Part shown: piece by piece, positions 10,814-23,205 of the stretch
Numbering within the stretch: the stretch's first letter is position 1
How the letters are laid out: each line of letters begins with the position of its first letter
Assembly (NCBI GenBank): GCA_026260175.1
Contig: JAKCWW010000050.1
Span: forward strand, 119,239-183,238
Origin: Reticulitermes lucifugus
Lineage: Eukaryota > Arthropoda > Insecta > Blattodea > Rhinotermitidae
Length of the DNA: 64,000 bases
Reading direction: 5' to 3'
Notes under the pieces: model-generated
What the model was told of the DNA's origin: nothing
The model's database searches: none
The model's input: only the letters and a program-made list of their open reading frames with translations
Made by a program: the position numbers and the translations under genes

Positions 10814-12414
10814 AGAGGGAAGCCTAAAATCAAGTTCACGTTGTCCTGATAAAATACTTTGAGACAGCTACTTGACTCACGTTTTAGGCTTCGATGATTT
10901 TAACGCGACATAAGAAGTTATCAGCTTAAAGGTCTCTTTTCACTAAATTGTATCGTAAATTAGAATTCATTTAAGTCAACTTTGCATTAAAAAATTTCCA
11001 CTGCTTGAATTTAGCCGTATGAAAGAGGAATTTAGTTCAAATTACATTAACAAATTCAGTTCCTATTTCAGTGTAAACACATTCTCTAAACAAATACCAA
11101 ACCGTTCATATTTGTCGAAAGTGATGCTCTTAGTATTTCTAATTGTAATATGCATGCTATTGTCTGGCCCATCTACAGTACCCAAATCTCTTTGTTTCCC
11201 TTGTCAGGGTAACCGAGATATAACTGTGGACAAAAGGCGTGATGCAACTTTGTGAAACGGCCTGAAACAGCCTTTAAGGAAACTGAGGAAAAGTTGACGC
11301 TAGCCGCAACGTGACACAAGGAGAGAGCTGCGAAGCGCGGCGGCATTCTAACAATACCTTTCGGCTTTTCTGGTACAATTTATGTCCTTTCAGATTAAAG
11401 GAAATGTCTTTATATTCTACAGCACCAGATACGACCAGCTGCGTAATTAACGTCCTTTCTGTTTAGTCATTTTCATTGTCTTATTTTATGTAAAATATCC
11501 GCATAAGGCAGTCGCGATCTCTCTTTGTTTGTATAATTATCTTTTCACTCAAAGCCGTGTACCTGCAAGTAGTGTATAAAGATGATTCATAATAATAATC
11601 TTGTGCTAATGTGTTTGAAGAATACCGTCTTTAGAGGCTTGTGTATGACTGTTTACAGTGAAATCTACAGAGTAATGACTGGATGAGTCGCTGCATTAAA
11701 CATAAACTCAATTTTGTGTCTGCAGATCATAAGCATACCTGCAGGAACACGAACTGGATACATATCCACTTGTGCTGTAGAAAGTTCTAAAGACGGGCAA
11801 ACAAGAACTGGTATGTTTCGTTAATGAATGTATTTAAAATCAAGAAGCCTGTCGCAACCAGAGGCAGAAATGCGCGTACGGCTGAGATCAAGCTTCGGTA
11901 TATATAAGCATGTGTTAAAACCACTGACTTCTTGGCGCAGTTTTCTATTGAAAATATAATATTCGCTTATCTGGTCGAGAAATGTACCGCCTTGTTGAAG
12001 CCGAAAGTCCGTTGCTGTTCACAGCAGTCAGTGTCACAGTCTTGAGAGGGTTGAATCTAACGTAAAACTTCACACCTTAGTTCTTTCAGATAACACTTTA
12101 TGTGTTCTTTCCATAATTATAAACAAAGGCATTTATTTCGATTTAATATTTCTGTTTAGTATTTTGATAAAAACTTTGTGTAAACTTGTCCGCTCATTTA
12201 CATCACATATCTCATCTTCTCAGCCTTCGTAATTTGATCCCCGCAGAGAGAGCAAATCGTGAAACCACTAATTAAGCAGTTGTGTCCATCTTCTTGTGAC
12301 GTCTTCTGCCTTATTTCAAAATATTGTCCTGAAAGCTCTGTTCTCAGTCACTCTAAAGCTGTATCTTACTTATGTATTCTGTTTCAGTGCAAACAATAAT
12401 ATATACCTGTAGGC
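10814..12414. other. Stretch with no recognised gene; one TATA-like site
   Basis: A TATATATAAG string near 11900 could be a TATA box, but no initiator or coding sequence follows convincingly. The 78-codon plus frame 11019-11255 has no known domain. Confidence 0.3.
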
Positions 12415-12780
12415 CTATTTATATAAGACCGTCAACGTACAGTCCGCTGGGTCGTAACAAGTAAATGACGAGTCCTCATAGCCTGAACTGCTTGTCATGT
12501 TTTCCACTTTATTATTATTATTTCTCAACGCAACCCCAGAACACATTGATGCGTTTGTTTCAGCGTGCAACGAGTTCAAATATTCCATCGCCGTAGAGAT
12601 TGGTCTCTTGCATTTGAAACCATTCACGAAGAGCTAACGCAGTACAGCGTACACATCTCAACTACTGAGTTCGTCTACTCGTGCTGCTTTCACGTCCGTC
12701 GTTATGTGTTGCGCGACTGCTGCCACTATCGTCATGGAAGTGCATTCAACACATTTCGAATCGTCTGCACCATTTCCTGA
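12415..12780 (-). other. Possible coding remnant, unidentified
   Basis: The minus strand is open for 70 codons (12415-12627). The product is rich in Asn, Ser, Thr and Asp, with an Asn run, and ends SGYEDSSFTCYDPADCTLTV and a few more residues before the stop. Upstream to about 12780 another minus frame contains a Ser/Asp-rich run (DDSGSSRATHNDGRES). The base composition is less AT-rich than the neighbours. It may be a broken exon or a transposon N-terminus. I do not recognise the protein, and the plus strand is also open here (12565-12780), which weakens the case. Confidence 0.2.
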
Positions 12781-13754
12781 CATGCTCCAATTTCGTCACT
12801 CCATCATCATCTGTTAACTGACGGTAAATTATGATGGGAGAAAATTTTTTTTTTCGTAAGAATCGAATCGCACAACGAACTTCGCGGAACCAAGTTTCCA
12901 TTGTTGCCAATGCACATTCATTTTTCCTCTGAACAGCGTCTGGCTGACTGGCTCTTGCGTCATAAGTTGCCTGTTACCCTTACTACAATCCTAACCTCCT
13001 ACCCAGAAATAGAATGCTTCATTAACAAAAAATTTTCAGGCTAGCGAAACTAACCTACTTAATATGTTTCGTATGTACTGCTTATGGACTGCTGTGTACG
13101 CAGTGTTTACAAAGGCAGTTGTAATAAAATTACATGCTGCATGTAAGATTTGAGATTCTCACTGCTGTGTCTGTGAAGACTGCTGCCTTCTGGGGTGTCA
13201 CGTCATGTCCTATGGTAGAAATTCGAATTAACAGAGGACACCGCTGCTTCTATCCGTAAGATGGAGATAGCAGACTGTTCTGAAAGATTTGTACTAGACC
13301 ACGTGGCGTCATATCTCAGAAATGAGTAACCTACACACTGCTATTGTTTGACTGCGCCAGTCACTTCAGTGGCTCATACCTGAATTTGGGGTGCGACAAG
13401 ATGTTACGATATATGTCCTTTGCTCATGTTTCTCTTAACCAATAAAGGAGTTCAAGAGTTCTGAAGCCTGTTTCATTATGATTATCAACAAAACGTACGA
13501 GGCTCGACTCATATACGAGCAGTTGCTGTCCCGACTGACAGACTTTTGCGTACTTTACTTGACTCAATCAAGCGAGGGTCGGAGTAGGACTTCTTTACCT
13601 CAGAAAAGCCTTTTCCCACACAGGTCCTGGTATATCATTCATAATAAATTGACTACATGGCTATGTAATTCTACCCTACGCAGTCTGTAGACTTGCTACA
13701 GTGCACTGCATTTTATTTTTTGAACACTAGAAATGTGAAGCTTGTGTTAATCAT
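12781..13754. other. Stretch with no recognised gene; 17-bp palindrome
   Basis: The only structure noticed is the perfect palindrome TTACATGCTGCATGTAA at 13130-13146. The 70-codon plus frame 13478-13690 has no domain. Confidence 0.4.
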
Positions 13755-13959
13755 GTTAGCCGCGTTCGCACACGAGCGTTCCACCACTGCTGGAACGGAG
13801 TTTGAACACTCGCTTATAAAATGAAACAATTTTTCATATTGCAACGCTAAAATACGGAAACTCGACCAGTTTTATGAGTATGTGCAAGCTCGTTTTACAG
13901 CGTAATCATGTGGTCGAACTCTGCTCCATTCACTGGCTGAGCGATCGTGTTAGCCGCGT
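13755..13959. mobile_element. Possible MITE with inverted arms
   Basis: GTTAGCCGCGT occurs as a direct repeat at 13755-13765 and 13949-13959. Between them, 13780-13807 and 13911-13938 are imperfect inverted copies (arm core GAACGGAGTTTGAACAC against GTGGTCGAACTCTGCTCC). This fits a small non-autonomous element with decayed terminal inverted repeats. No coding capacity is present. Confidence 0.5.
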
Positions 13960-16299
13960 GAACAGGGTTAAGATGAAGGCTCCGAACCTGCAAACAAATT
14001 TACATTAACCCAAACTAGTAGCAATCATAGTATATTTATTCATAAACTTTCCAATAAGGTGAGATTTGTAGATTTTCAAAGTAATAGTACTAACTACTTA
14101 GCTAACTCTGTGGAACAGGATGTTTCTTCAGAAGCCGATTACCTCACCAAATATTCAAGATATACCTAACTTCGTGTACAACCTGAAGGTCCGTCATCAC
14201 CTTTTAACAGGACCCCCTATTGGACCGTATTGTGATACAGATTGATTCCAATGGTCCAATGTATACCTTCCCATCTTATATCCTGAAGCTTCATTTTAAC
14301 ACTTACCACGTAGCCTAAAAGGTATAATTTCTTTAGCTTTTCTGACTAAATTTTTTAAGCTTGAGTAAGCCTATGATCATAGAAACCAGAAAATTATATA
14401 ATTAGGGATTATCAGACTAATACGTGCCCTACTTTCACAGCTATTTCTGTTACTCTATATAGTAACAATGACAACCTAAGCAAATGTAGACAGAGTTTTG
14501 TCATCTTTGTTGCCATCCATGCCATGTCAGACTGGTAGGATACGAGACATGTAAATTCTTACATATTGTGCATTGTATAATATTCTGTAATAAGTGCATG
14601 AAAGCGTGAGAAATCCGCTAACAAGTTGAGGACTGCTCTCACATGGATAAAACTATATTGTTCTACATACACTTTCGTATCTTCAGGATCTTTATCATTA
14701 TACTTAACGAAGCTGGTGTCGGCAACTGCCACCAATTCTCCACAGTTCTTGCATTCTTGATTACATAAATTTACTGCTAACACAATTCAGCATCTTCAGC
14801 TTTATTGCTCTGTCGTGAAAGTTTTGAATTTGATGCTAGAAAGGATTAAAGGAATGACGTGTGGCTCGTTTCCTTTATTTGCTTTATGTATGTTAAACCT
14901 TATTGTCTAAGTGACATGCTTCGGAACATATTCTGAACATGACAAATTAGACAAATATTTATTTTCCTTTTTTTACTCTTCACTTTCATTGGCTTGACGC
15001 CATTTCCTTCCCTTGCAAACGAGTGTATTGTTTCTGTTGTATCTCTTAGTGATAGAATCTTTGATCGAACACTTTTAGCGAAATGAATACTCGACAGCAA
15101 GCAATAAAAGCAATTTTTATTACTGCAATAAAAAGCCTCTGACATTACTGACCTTCATTCAACATTGCGAACATGACGATATAAGTTACTCTGTTGGCCA
15201 TACTCTACTCTTACACGTGCTGTACGTTTATGGTCAATATAACGAACTAGAAATGAACCCGTCATATGAAATTTTAATATAAAAGTCACTTGCTTTACCC
15301 ATTCCGTCTTTCGTCAGGCGTTTCTTCATTCATGTATATTGACGAAGTCATTACAACAATAGTTATAGGATTGTTATTCTTTTTGTAAACATAGCCGAAA
15401 CCTTCTATTTTACATAGGGGAAAGTGAAACATATCTCATGAAGCAAACTTAGTCTTTCCGTAATTCATGTGTTACATATTTTTCGCAAGTCTTCCATCAT
15501 ATAAAAAGCTTTTTTGTTAAGATGTACCGTGAAGGCAAACCTTAACATTTGCATGATTCCTGCGTCGAATAAGCTAGTGTAAATGAGATTCACACAGAAT
15601 TATGAAAAACTTTGTCAGCACTGGAATGAAATATTTTGTTTAATCAGTAATTTGTGGAATAAAATGTTACGGCCGATTTTTAACATTGTATAATACGGAA
15701 TTCTGAATGGATGATAGATGGTATTGATAGTTCATATATAGATAATAATCGATTGTACATAATAACACATCTCATGAAACAAAAAGTCATATTTAACTTT
15801 ACGTTTTCACTCTCCCTTTCATCCCAAAATCTCTTATAAATGTTCCATCATGTGACGTTCAAAATAATTATTATGTGAAATAAATAAAAAAAATCGAATT
15901 ACGTATAATTTACTACGCGTAAACGGGCGACGCATTATCACTTCTCAGTCACAGAAAATGCAATTGTTTATCATGTGCGTTTCCAAATTTTTACACAACA
16001 CAAAATAACGAAGCCCTATAAAAATGAAAACCAGTTAACCATGGAAACAACGTAAGCGTTAATTCAGTCTGTTAGAAGGTTGTCGTCTCTTCGTGCAAAA
16101 ACCCGGTGTCCGTGTCAACAAAGTATGAAGCTACTTCACTCACTGACCCACTCACTCACATAATTTACTCACATATTACAAACCAAGTGCATTATGAAAG
16201 GTATAAAATTATTATCCCACATTTCCACTCTATGTTCGATACTGAACGCCGCAAGGCAAACAAATATTTATAAGTAATATCATAAGTAGTTCGTGTACA
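13960..16299. other. Stretch with no recognised gene
   Basis: This is one of the plainest parts of the window. Minus frames of 74 codons (14559-14783) and 81 codons (14900-15145) have no recognisable domain. No copy of any repeat family listed here was found. Confidence 0.4.
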
Positions 16300-17280
16300 A
16301 TATTTCAGTTTTTAGGCTTTCTTTACTAAGTACACTATGTAGAGAACACGTCCGTCCTGCCTTCTGTGACCTAGTATCAGAAAATATTGTCTGTTGGATT
16401 TTCATGAAATTCGGTACAGGAGTTCACTACAAAAACTTGTTGAGAAAGCATTTTTCTTTTTTCCCGCATATGTCGGTGCAGTGACAGTCTTACTTTACTG
16501 ATGGGCGTACATAATTTTCTGCCCCTCACTTCCATCCTTTCGACCGATGTACACGCAATCCGGCACACAAGCCCTTTACGCAATGCAGTTAGGTGACTAT
16601 GAACTTCATGGACATCGGTACAATAAAGGCTAATTTTTTTGTGATGAAGGTCCCCGCAGCAGATGCTACGGTCGCACCGCAGCCTTGAGGCTTATTGTGC
16701 AACCCTGTGATAAAGATGATTATTTTTTTTCATTTTTTCGTGTAATGGAGCACCGGTGGGACAGGGGAAAACCGAAGTACTCGGGGAAAAACCTGTCTCA
16801 GTTCCACTTCGTCCACCACAAATTCCATATGGACTGACCTGGGATCGAACCCGAGCCTCCGCGGTGGGAAGGAGGCAACTAACAGCCTGAGCCATGGCAC
16901 GGCCAAGGCGTAATTTACTTAGGAGACAATTTAAGAATTGCCTCTAACTTCTACACTTTTTAATCCGATTTAGATAAAGTTCCGTACAGGAAGTGTCCAC
17001 AAAGTTATTGAGTGATTATGAGTTTTCTGAAAATTAACTCAATGAAAGTCACACTTTACTTACGATCGTAAACAATCTTCAATCCGTATTTTCCATATTT
17101 AGCGTAAAATTTGGGTGAAATTCTGTATACGAGAGCTGCACGTAATGTTCTTGGGCATTTGTGAGTTTCGTGAACATTAGAGCAGGGAACGCCGTGCTTT
17201 CCTTGCGATCGTAAAAGAAATGGCGCTTATGCGTGTACCATGAAATCTTATGGTATTTGTAAAGTAAAGGGAGCCTTGGT
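16300..17280 (+). repeat. Degenerate repeat with recurring GAAATTCGGTACAGG motif, split by a SINE
   Basis: Variants of the motif occur at 16406 (TGAAATTCGGTACAGG), 16970 (TAAAGTTCCGTACAGG) and 17118 (GTGAAATTCTGTATACGAG). ACGATCGTAAA and GCGATCGTAAA add a second recurring string near 17065 and 17205. The pattern is like old non-autonomous repeats that iterate internally. It is interrupted by SINE-2 at 16636-16904. Confidence 0.5.
16636..16904 (-). mobile_element. SINE-2, full length, with target-site duplication
   Basis: The head at the right end reads GGCCGTGCCATGGCTCAGGC on minus; the tail module with CCGCAGCAGATGCTACGG is at the left. Direct repeats AAGGCTAATTT (16625-16635) and AAGGCGTAATTT (16905-16916) flank it. 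The insertion is therefore younger than the surrounding repeat. Confidence 0.88.
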
Positions 17281-17794
17281 AAAATCTGTATACTAAGTCA
17301 AGGAACACCCCACGTGCTGGCTTCCGAATGTAATGAGTATTAGTTTGTAGGGGGGCGTGTGTTTAACCTATTTGAATAAGTTTCATTAAGTGCAGTGAAG
17401 TGGGCTACGTTGTTTTCCGGCTAAGGTTAAAAACTCACTGCTTAAAGTTTTGAAACAAAGCAGCGGTAGAAAAATTTTACGATGCGAGTGTAAACGTTCT
17501 GTTCTACATATGATCCTCAAATATTTGTATGATAAAATGCTGTAAAATATACAAAACTTATTTAGGTCACTGGTTTAAATTAAAAAGTACCGGTACGATG
17601 TAGTTTGGATTTGATGATGATAATTAATGAATAATTTTACGTGAAGTTCCTATGATATGAGATTGGAAGGGTACTATATAATTTTTATGCATGTTTTATA
17701 TGAGTAAAATAATGGATGCTGTGACAGTTTAGGCTATTGTTTAAGAAAATGGACTCCATAGTTTACTGGCAAATTTCAGACCAATATGTTTGCT
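17281..17794. other. Stretch with no recognised gene
   Basis: No open frame of note and no repeat was recognised before the LINE fragment to the right. Confidence 0.4.
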
Positions 17795-18074
17795 CATAAT
17801 AATCATGAGCCCTGCAGCGCACGTGGGACACATGAGAAATGGGTATGAAATTTTCGTCGAAAAATCTGTAGAAAACCTAGTGCTAGGGGGCACATCGCTC
17901 AGGATAGGGACAGGTGGCGGGCTCTTGTGAGTGCGGTAATGAACCTTCGGATTCCACAAAACGCGGGGAATTTCTTGACTAGCTGAAGACCTGCTAGCTT
18001 CTCAAGAAGGACTCTGCTCCATGGAGTTAGTTAGTTAGGAGGCACATCAGTGCAAATATTTGCCGGAGTCTCAA

Positions 18075-18112
<38 letters not shown>
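17795..18112 (+). pseudogene. LINE 3' end with (TAA)n tail
   Basis: From about 17845 the plus strand reads [19 protein letters not shown] and then [18 protein letters not shown] and a stop near 17982. The sequence after the stop (CTTCTCAAGAAGGACTCTGC) is also shared with the minus-strand LINE copy at 60.3 kb. The element ends in a (TAA)n tract at 18077-18112, as many non-LTR retrotransposons do. A stop just upstream of the conserved block shows the copy is dead. The alignable protein end recurs at 23.6, 38.7 and 60.4 kb. Confidence 0.75.
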
Positions 18113-18113
<1 letters not shown>

Positions 18114-18187
18114 TCTTCAACATTATACTTCCTAGAAAGATGGTTTGGTTCAGTTATACAATTGTAAATACTTGGTATAAAGGTGAT

Positions 18188-18215
18188 AAATAATAATAAT
18201 AATAATAATAATAAT
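18188..18215. repeat. (TAA)n microsatellite
   Basis: A second pure TAA tract lies 75 bp after the LINE tail. It could be part of the same tail after an interruption. Confidence 0.8.
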
Positions 18216-18902
18216 TTCATAGTTTAACTTATACTCCATATGAAAATTAAAGGGAGCAAATGATGTAATGACAAAAGACTGGAACTCATAAACTCTTATT
18301 TAGCTCTTGATAATAATTGCATAATAACGACGACACAATCTAACATACTTCCTTACATCCTTCAATGGCAAGGCGTTGGCAGGTGCTTCAAGCATCTTGT
18401 TGTCCTGGGTGCTTCTTTGTGTTTGGAATGATGAAAGAAATTCTACAAATTGTATCCATCTCTGTAATCCGTGAAGCCAACCCATTTGTAAACAATTCTG
18501 CAGTCTGAATATCACAGGTTGTACACACTTCCTATTTTAGGACAGATCGCGGCAGAATTGGGCAAAATCATCCGGCATATTATTACTGGTTTTGACTTAC
18601 GTAGCACACAACAACCGTGAACAAGCAAGAATTAAGGTGGTTTTGAGTGATATGGTAAGCTGAACACCCACATACAAAAAGAAAGCAGCCAAAAAGTTGT
18701 AACACGCACAATTTTTTGTCTCCTCTATTTTCATATTTGTCAGACTATGAACATTCATACCAGTCAGATATTACGCGATTTAAAATACTGAATATTTAAG
18801 TGGGAATAAACGTTCATTTATTAACAAAGCACTATAGATCAATACTCTTGTATGATATACATAGCCTTTACCCATAAGCTCTGCCAAAATTCGCTAACTA
18901 TA
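18216..18902. other. Stretch with one unidentified minus frame
   Basis: The minus strand is open for 71 codons (18300-18515), ending ALPLKDVRKYVRLCRRYYAI and a short tail. It has a protein-like basic and aromatic composition but matches nothing I can name. Confidence 0.25.
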
Positions 18903-18977
18903 AATGACCCTTACTCTATAACAGGCAACATGTTAGAATGGCCATTTTAACATGTTGCCCTGTAATGAGTCATTACA
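18903..18977. repeat. Compound palindrome / mini foldback
   Basis: 18924-18959 is a 36-base palindrome with one mismatched pair: GGCAACATGTTA, then G, the inner palindrome AATGGCCATT, then T, and TAACATGTTGCC. Weaker symmetry continues outward to about 18903 and 18977, with one base inserted in the right arm. Read as single strand it would fold into a hairpin with almost no loop. Confidence 0.8.
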
Positions 18978-19239
18978 GTTTCTTCAAAATTTTATTTGAT
19001 GCAAAATGTTGTGTCCAGATTTGGAAATCAGCGTCCCAGAGTAAATTTTAAAAACTTAAATTTCTTTTGTTGCTATAAATTGATCAGGCATAATATGAAA
19101 ACAATCTGAGTTGCATCGAAATGCACTAAAGAGCGAGAGGTATTTATGCTTCATATTCGGGAATTCCAGGGTGCAATTCTCGGTCAGCAGACCACTACAC
19201 TTAGCGACTTTTTAAATTGCGCGTTCGCATAGTTGTGAA

Positions 19240-19420
19240 AAGCACCTACTTGTTTCGTCACGTCCGTCCGTCCGCCCGCCTTTCCGTCTGTCCTCATATA
19301 TCAGCCGCGGCTTCCACTGGACAGATTTCCGTAAAATTTGATACTGTCGAGAAAATCTAAATTCGGTTAAAATCTGACAAATAATTGGGCACTTTATATG
19401 AAGATCTAAGTATGTTTTGT
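19240..19420 (+). repeat. (GTCC)n dispersed repeat
   Basis: A CGTCCGTCCGTCCGCCCGCC core is followed by CACTGGACAGATTTCCGTAA, then GTCGAGAAAATCTAAATTCG, then GGGCACTTTATATGAAGATC. The same modules in the same order occur on the opposite strand at 30589-30780. Confidence 0.65.
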
Positions 19421-19469
19421 TGTTGCCGGCGACGTTAAATCAACATAAAAGCACTCTCTTCGAGTGAAA

Positions 19470-19700
19470 TGGTATCAGGCTGGTAGGATAGCCGAGGAGG
19501 TAAAAACATTACGCGAACGCGCCACCGTGGTCACATTATACTTACATCGCCTGTCTTTTCGTGATTCAACTGACCCTCCAGGCAAGCGCAGGGATATCGC
19601 CCCAAATTAGGCCACGATCTCTTCCTTCCTCGTCCCAGCAATTAATTATTAACTAATCACCTTATCATTAGACGCTGTATAACTTTAGATGTTGCAATAA
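19470..19700 (+). mobile_element. SINE-4 copy, degenerate
   Basis: GGATAGCCGAGGAGGTAAAA gives an A-box-like head near 19487. The tail CATTAGACGCTGTATAACTT at 19667 matches the tail of the copy at 40785-41020. The B box is hard to see. Confidence 0.5.
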
Positions 19701-21495
19701 TCATTAAACGTAACAAGAATTAGAAAGTAGGTGTTGTTAAGTTTGTAAAATGTTGTCATGATTTGTTACGACGTTTCCAGTTTCGGCTTACGTTAAGGTA
19801 ATTTCTAGTTTGTGGGGCTACCATGAAGATGGGTTCAACAAGCTTCTCCGAAACGTACCAGCAACATCTCCAGTTTGCAACATAAAGCACTTGTTTGGAT
19901 CATCTATACACCCTGGGGAACTATGTATTCCAATCTGTCTTACCTGCTCACATCCATTCCTCCCACCGCCCCACCAAAAAAATCAAACATGCATGTGACG
20001 TACAGCGGGTCTGCCTGCTATTGTCCTGCAGCATGCTTATATATACACGAGGTATGTAATTTTACTGTGTGCATGAACACAGCAAAATTAAGTTGTGAGG
20101 AGTACATTGACGGAACATGTAATGTGTAAGGGGAGAATGGGGAATTCATAAAATAATTTGTCGGAATCCCTGAAATATAATGAATATTGGAATATTAAAT
20201 ACAGATGGAGGTGAATTTTAATATCGATATTGAAGAAAAAAAAGTTGAGACTGTGGATGACACAGGGATGATTTAGGCAGGGAGACAAGATAAGTCAACT
20301 CTAGTAGTGAAGCAGCAGGTTCCTCTGATTGCCGGTAAATATGTACCAGATTGCACGGTGTCACATTTCTGTAGACGGTTATTGTTATAACACGTCATTT
20401 TCCTTATCAGGCAAGGGATTTATTGACCGGGTTAAAAACTACCAGTTTTTCAATAATCTGTGTTCGCCATTAATTTAGAAACCCGCGGAGAGAGTGAGTA
20501 CCATCTAACTAACGAACTCCATGAATCTGTTAGAAAAATTCCCATAGAAGTCAATAGAATAGGCCTATTGATACTTTACTGTCGGCAAAATTGTGACAGC
20601 AAGTGCCGCGATCTTATGCTTGTAAGAATTGCAAATACTTAATTATCAAAAGAGAAAGACAATCTTTTAAAACAGAAAAAACAGGCCATATCTTTGAACT
20701 ATATTTACGAATATACACGGCTACAAATATCGACCTCAAAAGTTTTGGCATGTTTATTGAAGAATACATTGTTTGCTATCCTAGAGTCTGTTACAATTAA
20801 TGTCATTATATTGTCAGTCAATATGCAGTAAATATAAAAGCATAAACGCTTTAAACTCTCAGTTATTTCTACGCTTTGCAAGTTATAAAATCGTGTATTT
20901 CTAGCCTTACGACTTTATCCGTAGAGGTATAAATTAAACGTGTATTAGAAACATTGTCAGTACTCTTTTAAACCAGCCGCTACCTGAGTTATTTCTAAAA
21001 CCATTGACTCTGAAGACACAGAATATTCTTTCTTTATTAGCACATTTTCTTTTCCATTTAATTCTTCGCATTTTTGTTAAGACATTTTTTTATTTGTAAT
21101 TTAGGAGCACTGCCAGCAACTAAAAATATAGCATTAAATGACTACGTTATTATGAATTACAAATTAAAATGGATGTAGAAAGAAACGAATCTTGTCAGAT
21201 TTAAGTTATTATGCCGGAACTTGTCTGAAAAGAAACTAAGCAAAGCTACGGAAGACCTCAGTCAGCTAAATCTGTGTCCTGAACGAAATTCGATAAGGAC
21301 AGCTCTCGAATACAATTCAGAAACTTTACCGCATGAACCAACTTGCTAATTTTGTCATATAAAACTTCCCCTGTTCAAATAAGATCTGACACCCTCGCAA
21401 GTAGTGAATCGCGTAATATTTCATTGCAGATAGAATCATGTATGTTTATGCGTGACAACAGTTTGCTTACATTCCCTTCTTAGTAAATAATAGTC
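19701..21495. other. Stretch with no recognised gene
   Basis: Plus frames of 60-84 codons (19810-19998, 19875-20129, 20460-20642) overlap or abut and show no domain. Confidence 0.4.
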
Positions 21496-21943
21496 ATGCT
21501 ATTTTCTCCTTCCACGCTACCGATTATCAACTTCAGCACGACAGGGGCGAATGCTGACCCGGAGGTAAGGTCTAGCGGAAGAATACACAAAGCGGCATTA
21601 TTCTCTTATGCTAGATACGATCTCCGGATCAGAATCCGCCACTGCCTTATGCCTTACCACGCTGCTGCTGACAGTTGAGGCGGATCCACACCTCCAGAGG
21701 AAAGGGCACACCTTACTGCTAGAGCCACCACCACCATCACCACCAGCAGCAGCAGCTCTCGGAGAAGCCGATACTGCTGTTCTGGTTACTGCCGCCGAGC
21801 CAGATGCAGATCCTAGCGAACAATGTCGCTGGTCCGAGTTGTTGCCACAGTTTCTTGGTGTCGGATTGGTTACAATAATGATTGCCATGAAACTTTACAG
21901 CTTATCGCCTGGATTTTCCTTAAAACACGGTATTATTCTTTAA
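21496..21943. other. GC-rich segment open on both strands, possible exon
   Basis: The plus strand is open for 111 codons (21608-21943) and the minus strand for 96 codons (21598-21888). The minus product has Ala, Gly and Ser runs (ASPRAAAAGGDGGGGSSS) typical of low-complexity insect protein regions. The plus product has a Pro/Ala run and a hydrophobic C-terminal part. Splice-like sites exist on both strands: GAG/GTAAGG on plus at 21563 and GTG/GTAAGG on minus near 21657. CAG and ACC triplet repeats alone can open both frames, so coding is possible but unproven. Confidence 0.25.
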
Positions 21944-23205
21944 CATTTTAAATAGGTCCATGAACGACGAAAGAAGATCGCAGCTATTGTCTTTTGTTTT
22001 AAAAAGTGCCTGAATATAGTAAAGTGTCACGTGATTCTGAACTGTTACAGATGTAATAACTTAATTTCACAAGAAAGCATGTCTTTCCCGCCTTTATCTA
22101 TAGGTACACACGAGGCGTTTGTCACACACAACTCACAAAGGAAAAGACAAAAATCACAATGTATATTTACAACCACCTACCAGGAAGCTTTGTAAATGCA
22201 CATTACAGGTAGTGCTGTAATGCTGCTACATGCGCCGACACTGCCCAGAGTCATCGCCAAAAAGCTTTTCGCGTGTATTGCATTGGATACAAGCTGTAGC
22301 CGGTCTAGTGGCTCGTGCTTGCCCCTAGTTGGTAGGCAACATACACGGCGCGTGCGCCATCACCTTTTCGCTTGCATCTACGGGCCAGAAATGCCAACAA
22401 ACTTGTATGAAATAAGGCTTTACTAGTGTCATTCTTACGTTGCAACACTGGTGTTAAATGTGCGACACCGCACTGAAGGCGGAAGAAGATTTAAATATTC
22501 ATTGCGATTAACAGCCGTTTTATGAATATTAATACATTTACTAATGAGAAATCCCCCCTTTTCTGTTATCTATATTTTCAGCGTGTTACGTAAAGAGCAT
22601 GGACCTCCTATACTCGTATTTGTTTTGTTTTGAACGTATATTGTAGCCCGGGGTATGTCATTGATCGGCATAAAATCAATCTTTATTTCATTGTTTTTAT
22701 CTTTGGCTTAGAGCATTATATCATTTCAATGCCAAACAAAGGTATTTGAAAGAGTCTGTAACATATCGTATAATGTACGCACATGCTCTAATTATTTATA
22801 CGCCTCTTGCCAGTTTATGTCTGTGCATTAATGTGACACGAGATAAAAACCAGTATCACGAGTTTTATATTTTGTACGTCCAATTTTAATAGTATAAATG
22901 TTGATTGTTTTTGCCTACACTTCTACAATAATACGTTAGGCCAATTGGATAGGAGAAAGTGGCGAATTTAGGGTATGAGTGGTTTATGGTATTATCACAA
23001 CGTTTACCCAGAGGGACCAGAAACCCCATACTAGATTAGTCGGGATACGGACTCCGCTTTCAGCCTTGTAATCTCCCATATTACACTTTAAAAAGGTCTC
23101 GTCTTTTCGACTTGCTCAACATCGCTTTGAACGTACAGGATATAAAATACGAGTCTTTATTCAATGCCGTTTTATTAGTTTGCGTATTTGAAATGGTTTT
23201 ATTTC
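21944..23205. other. Stretch with no recognised gene
   Basis: A 76-codon plus frame (22196-22426) in a slightly GC-richer patch has no known domain. Confidence 0.4.
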
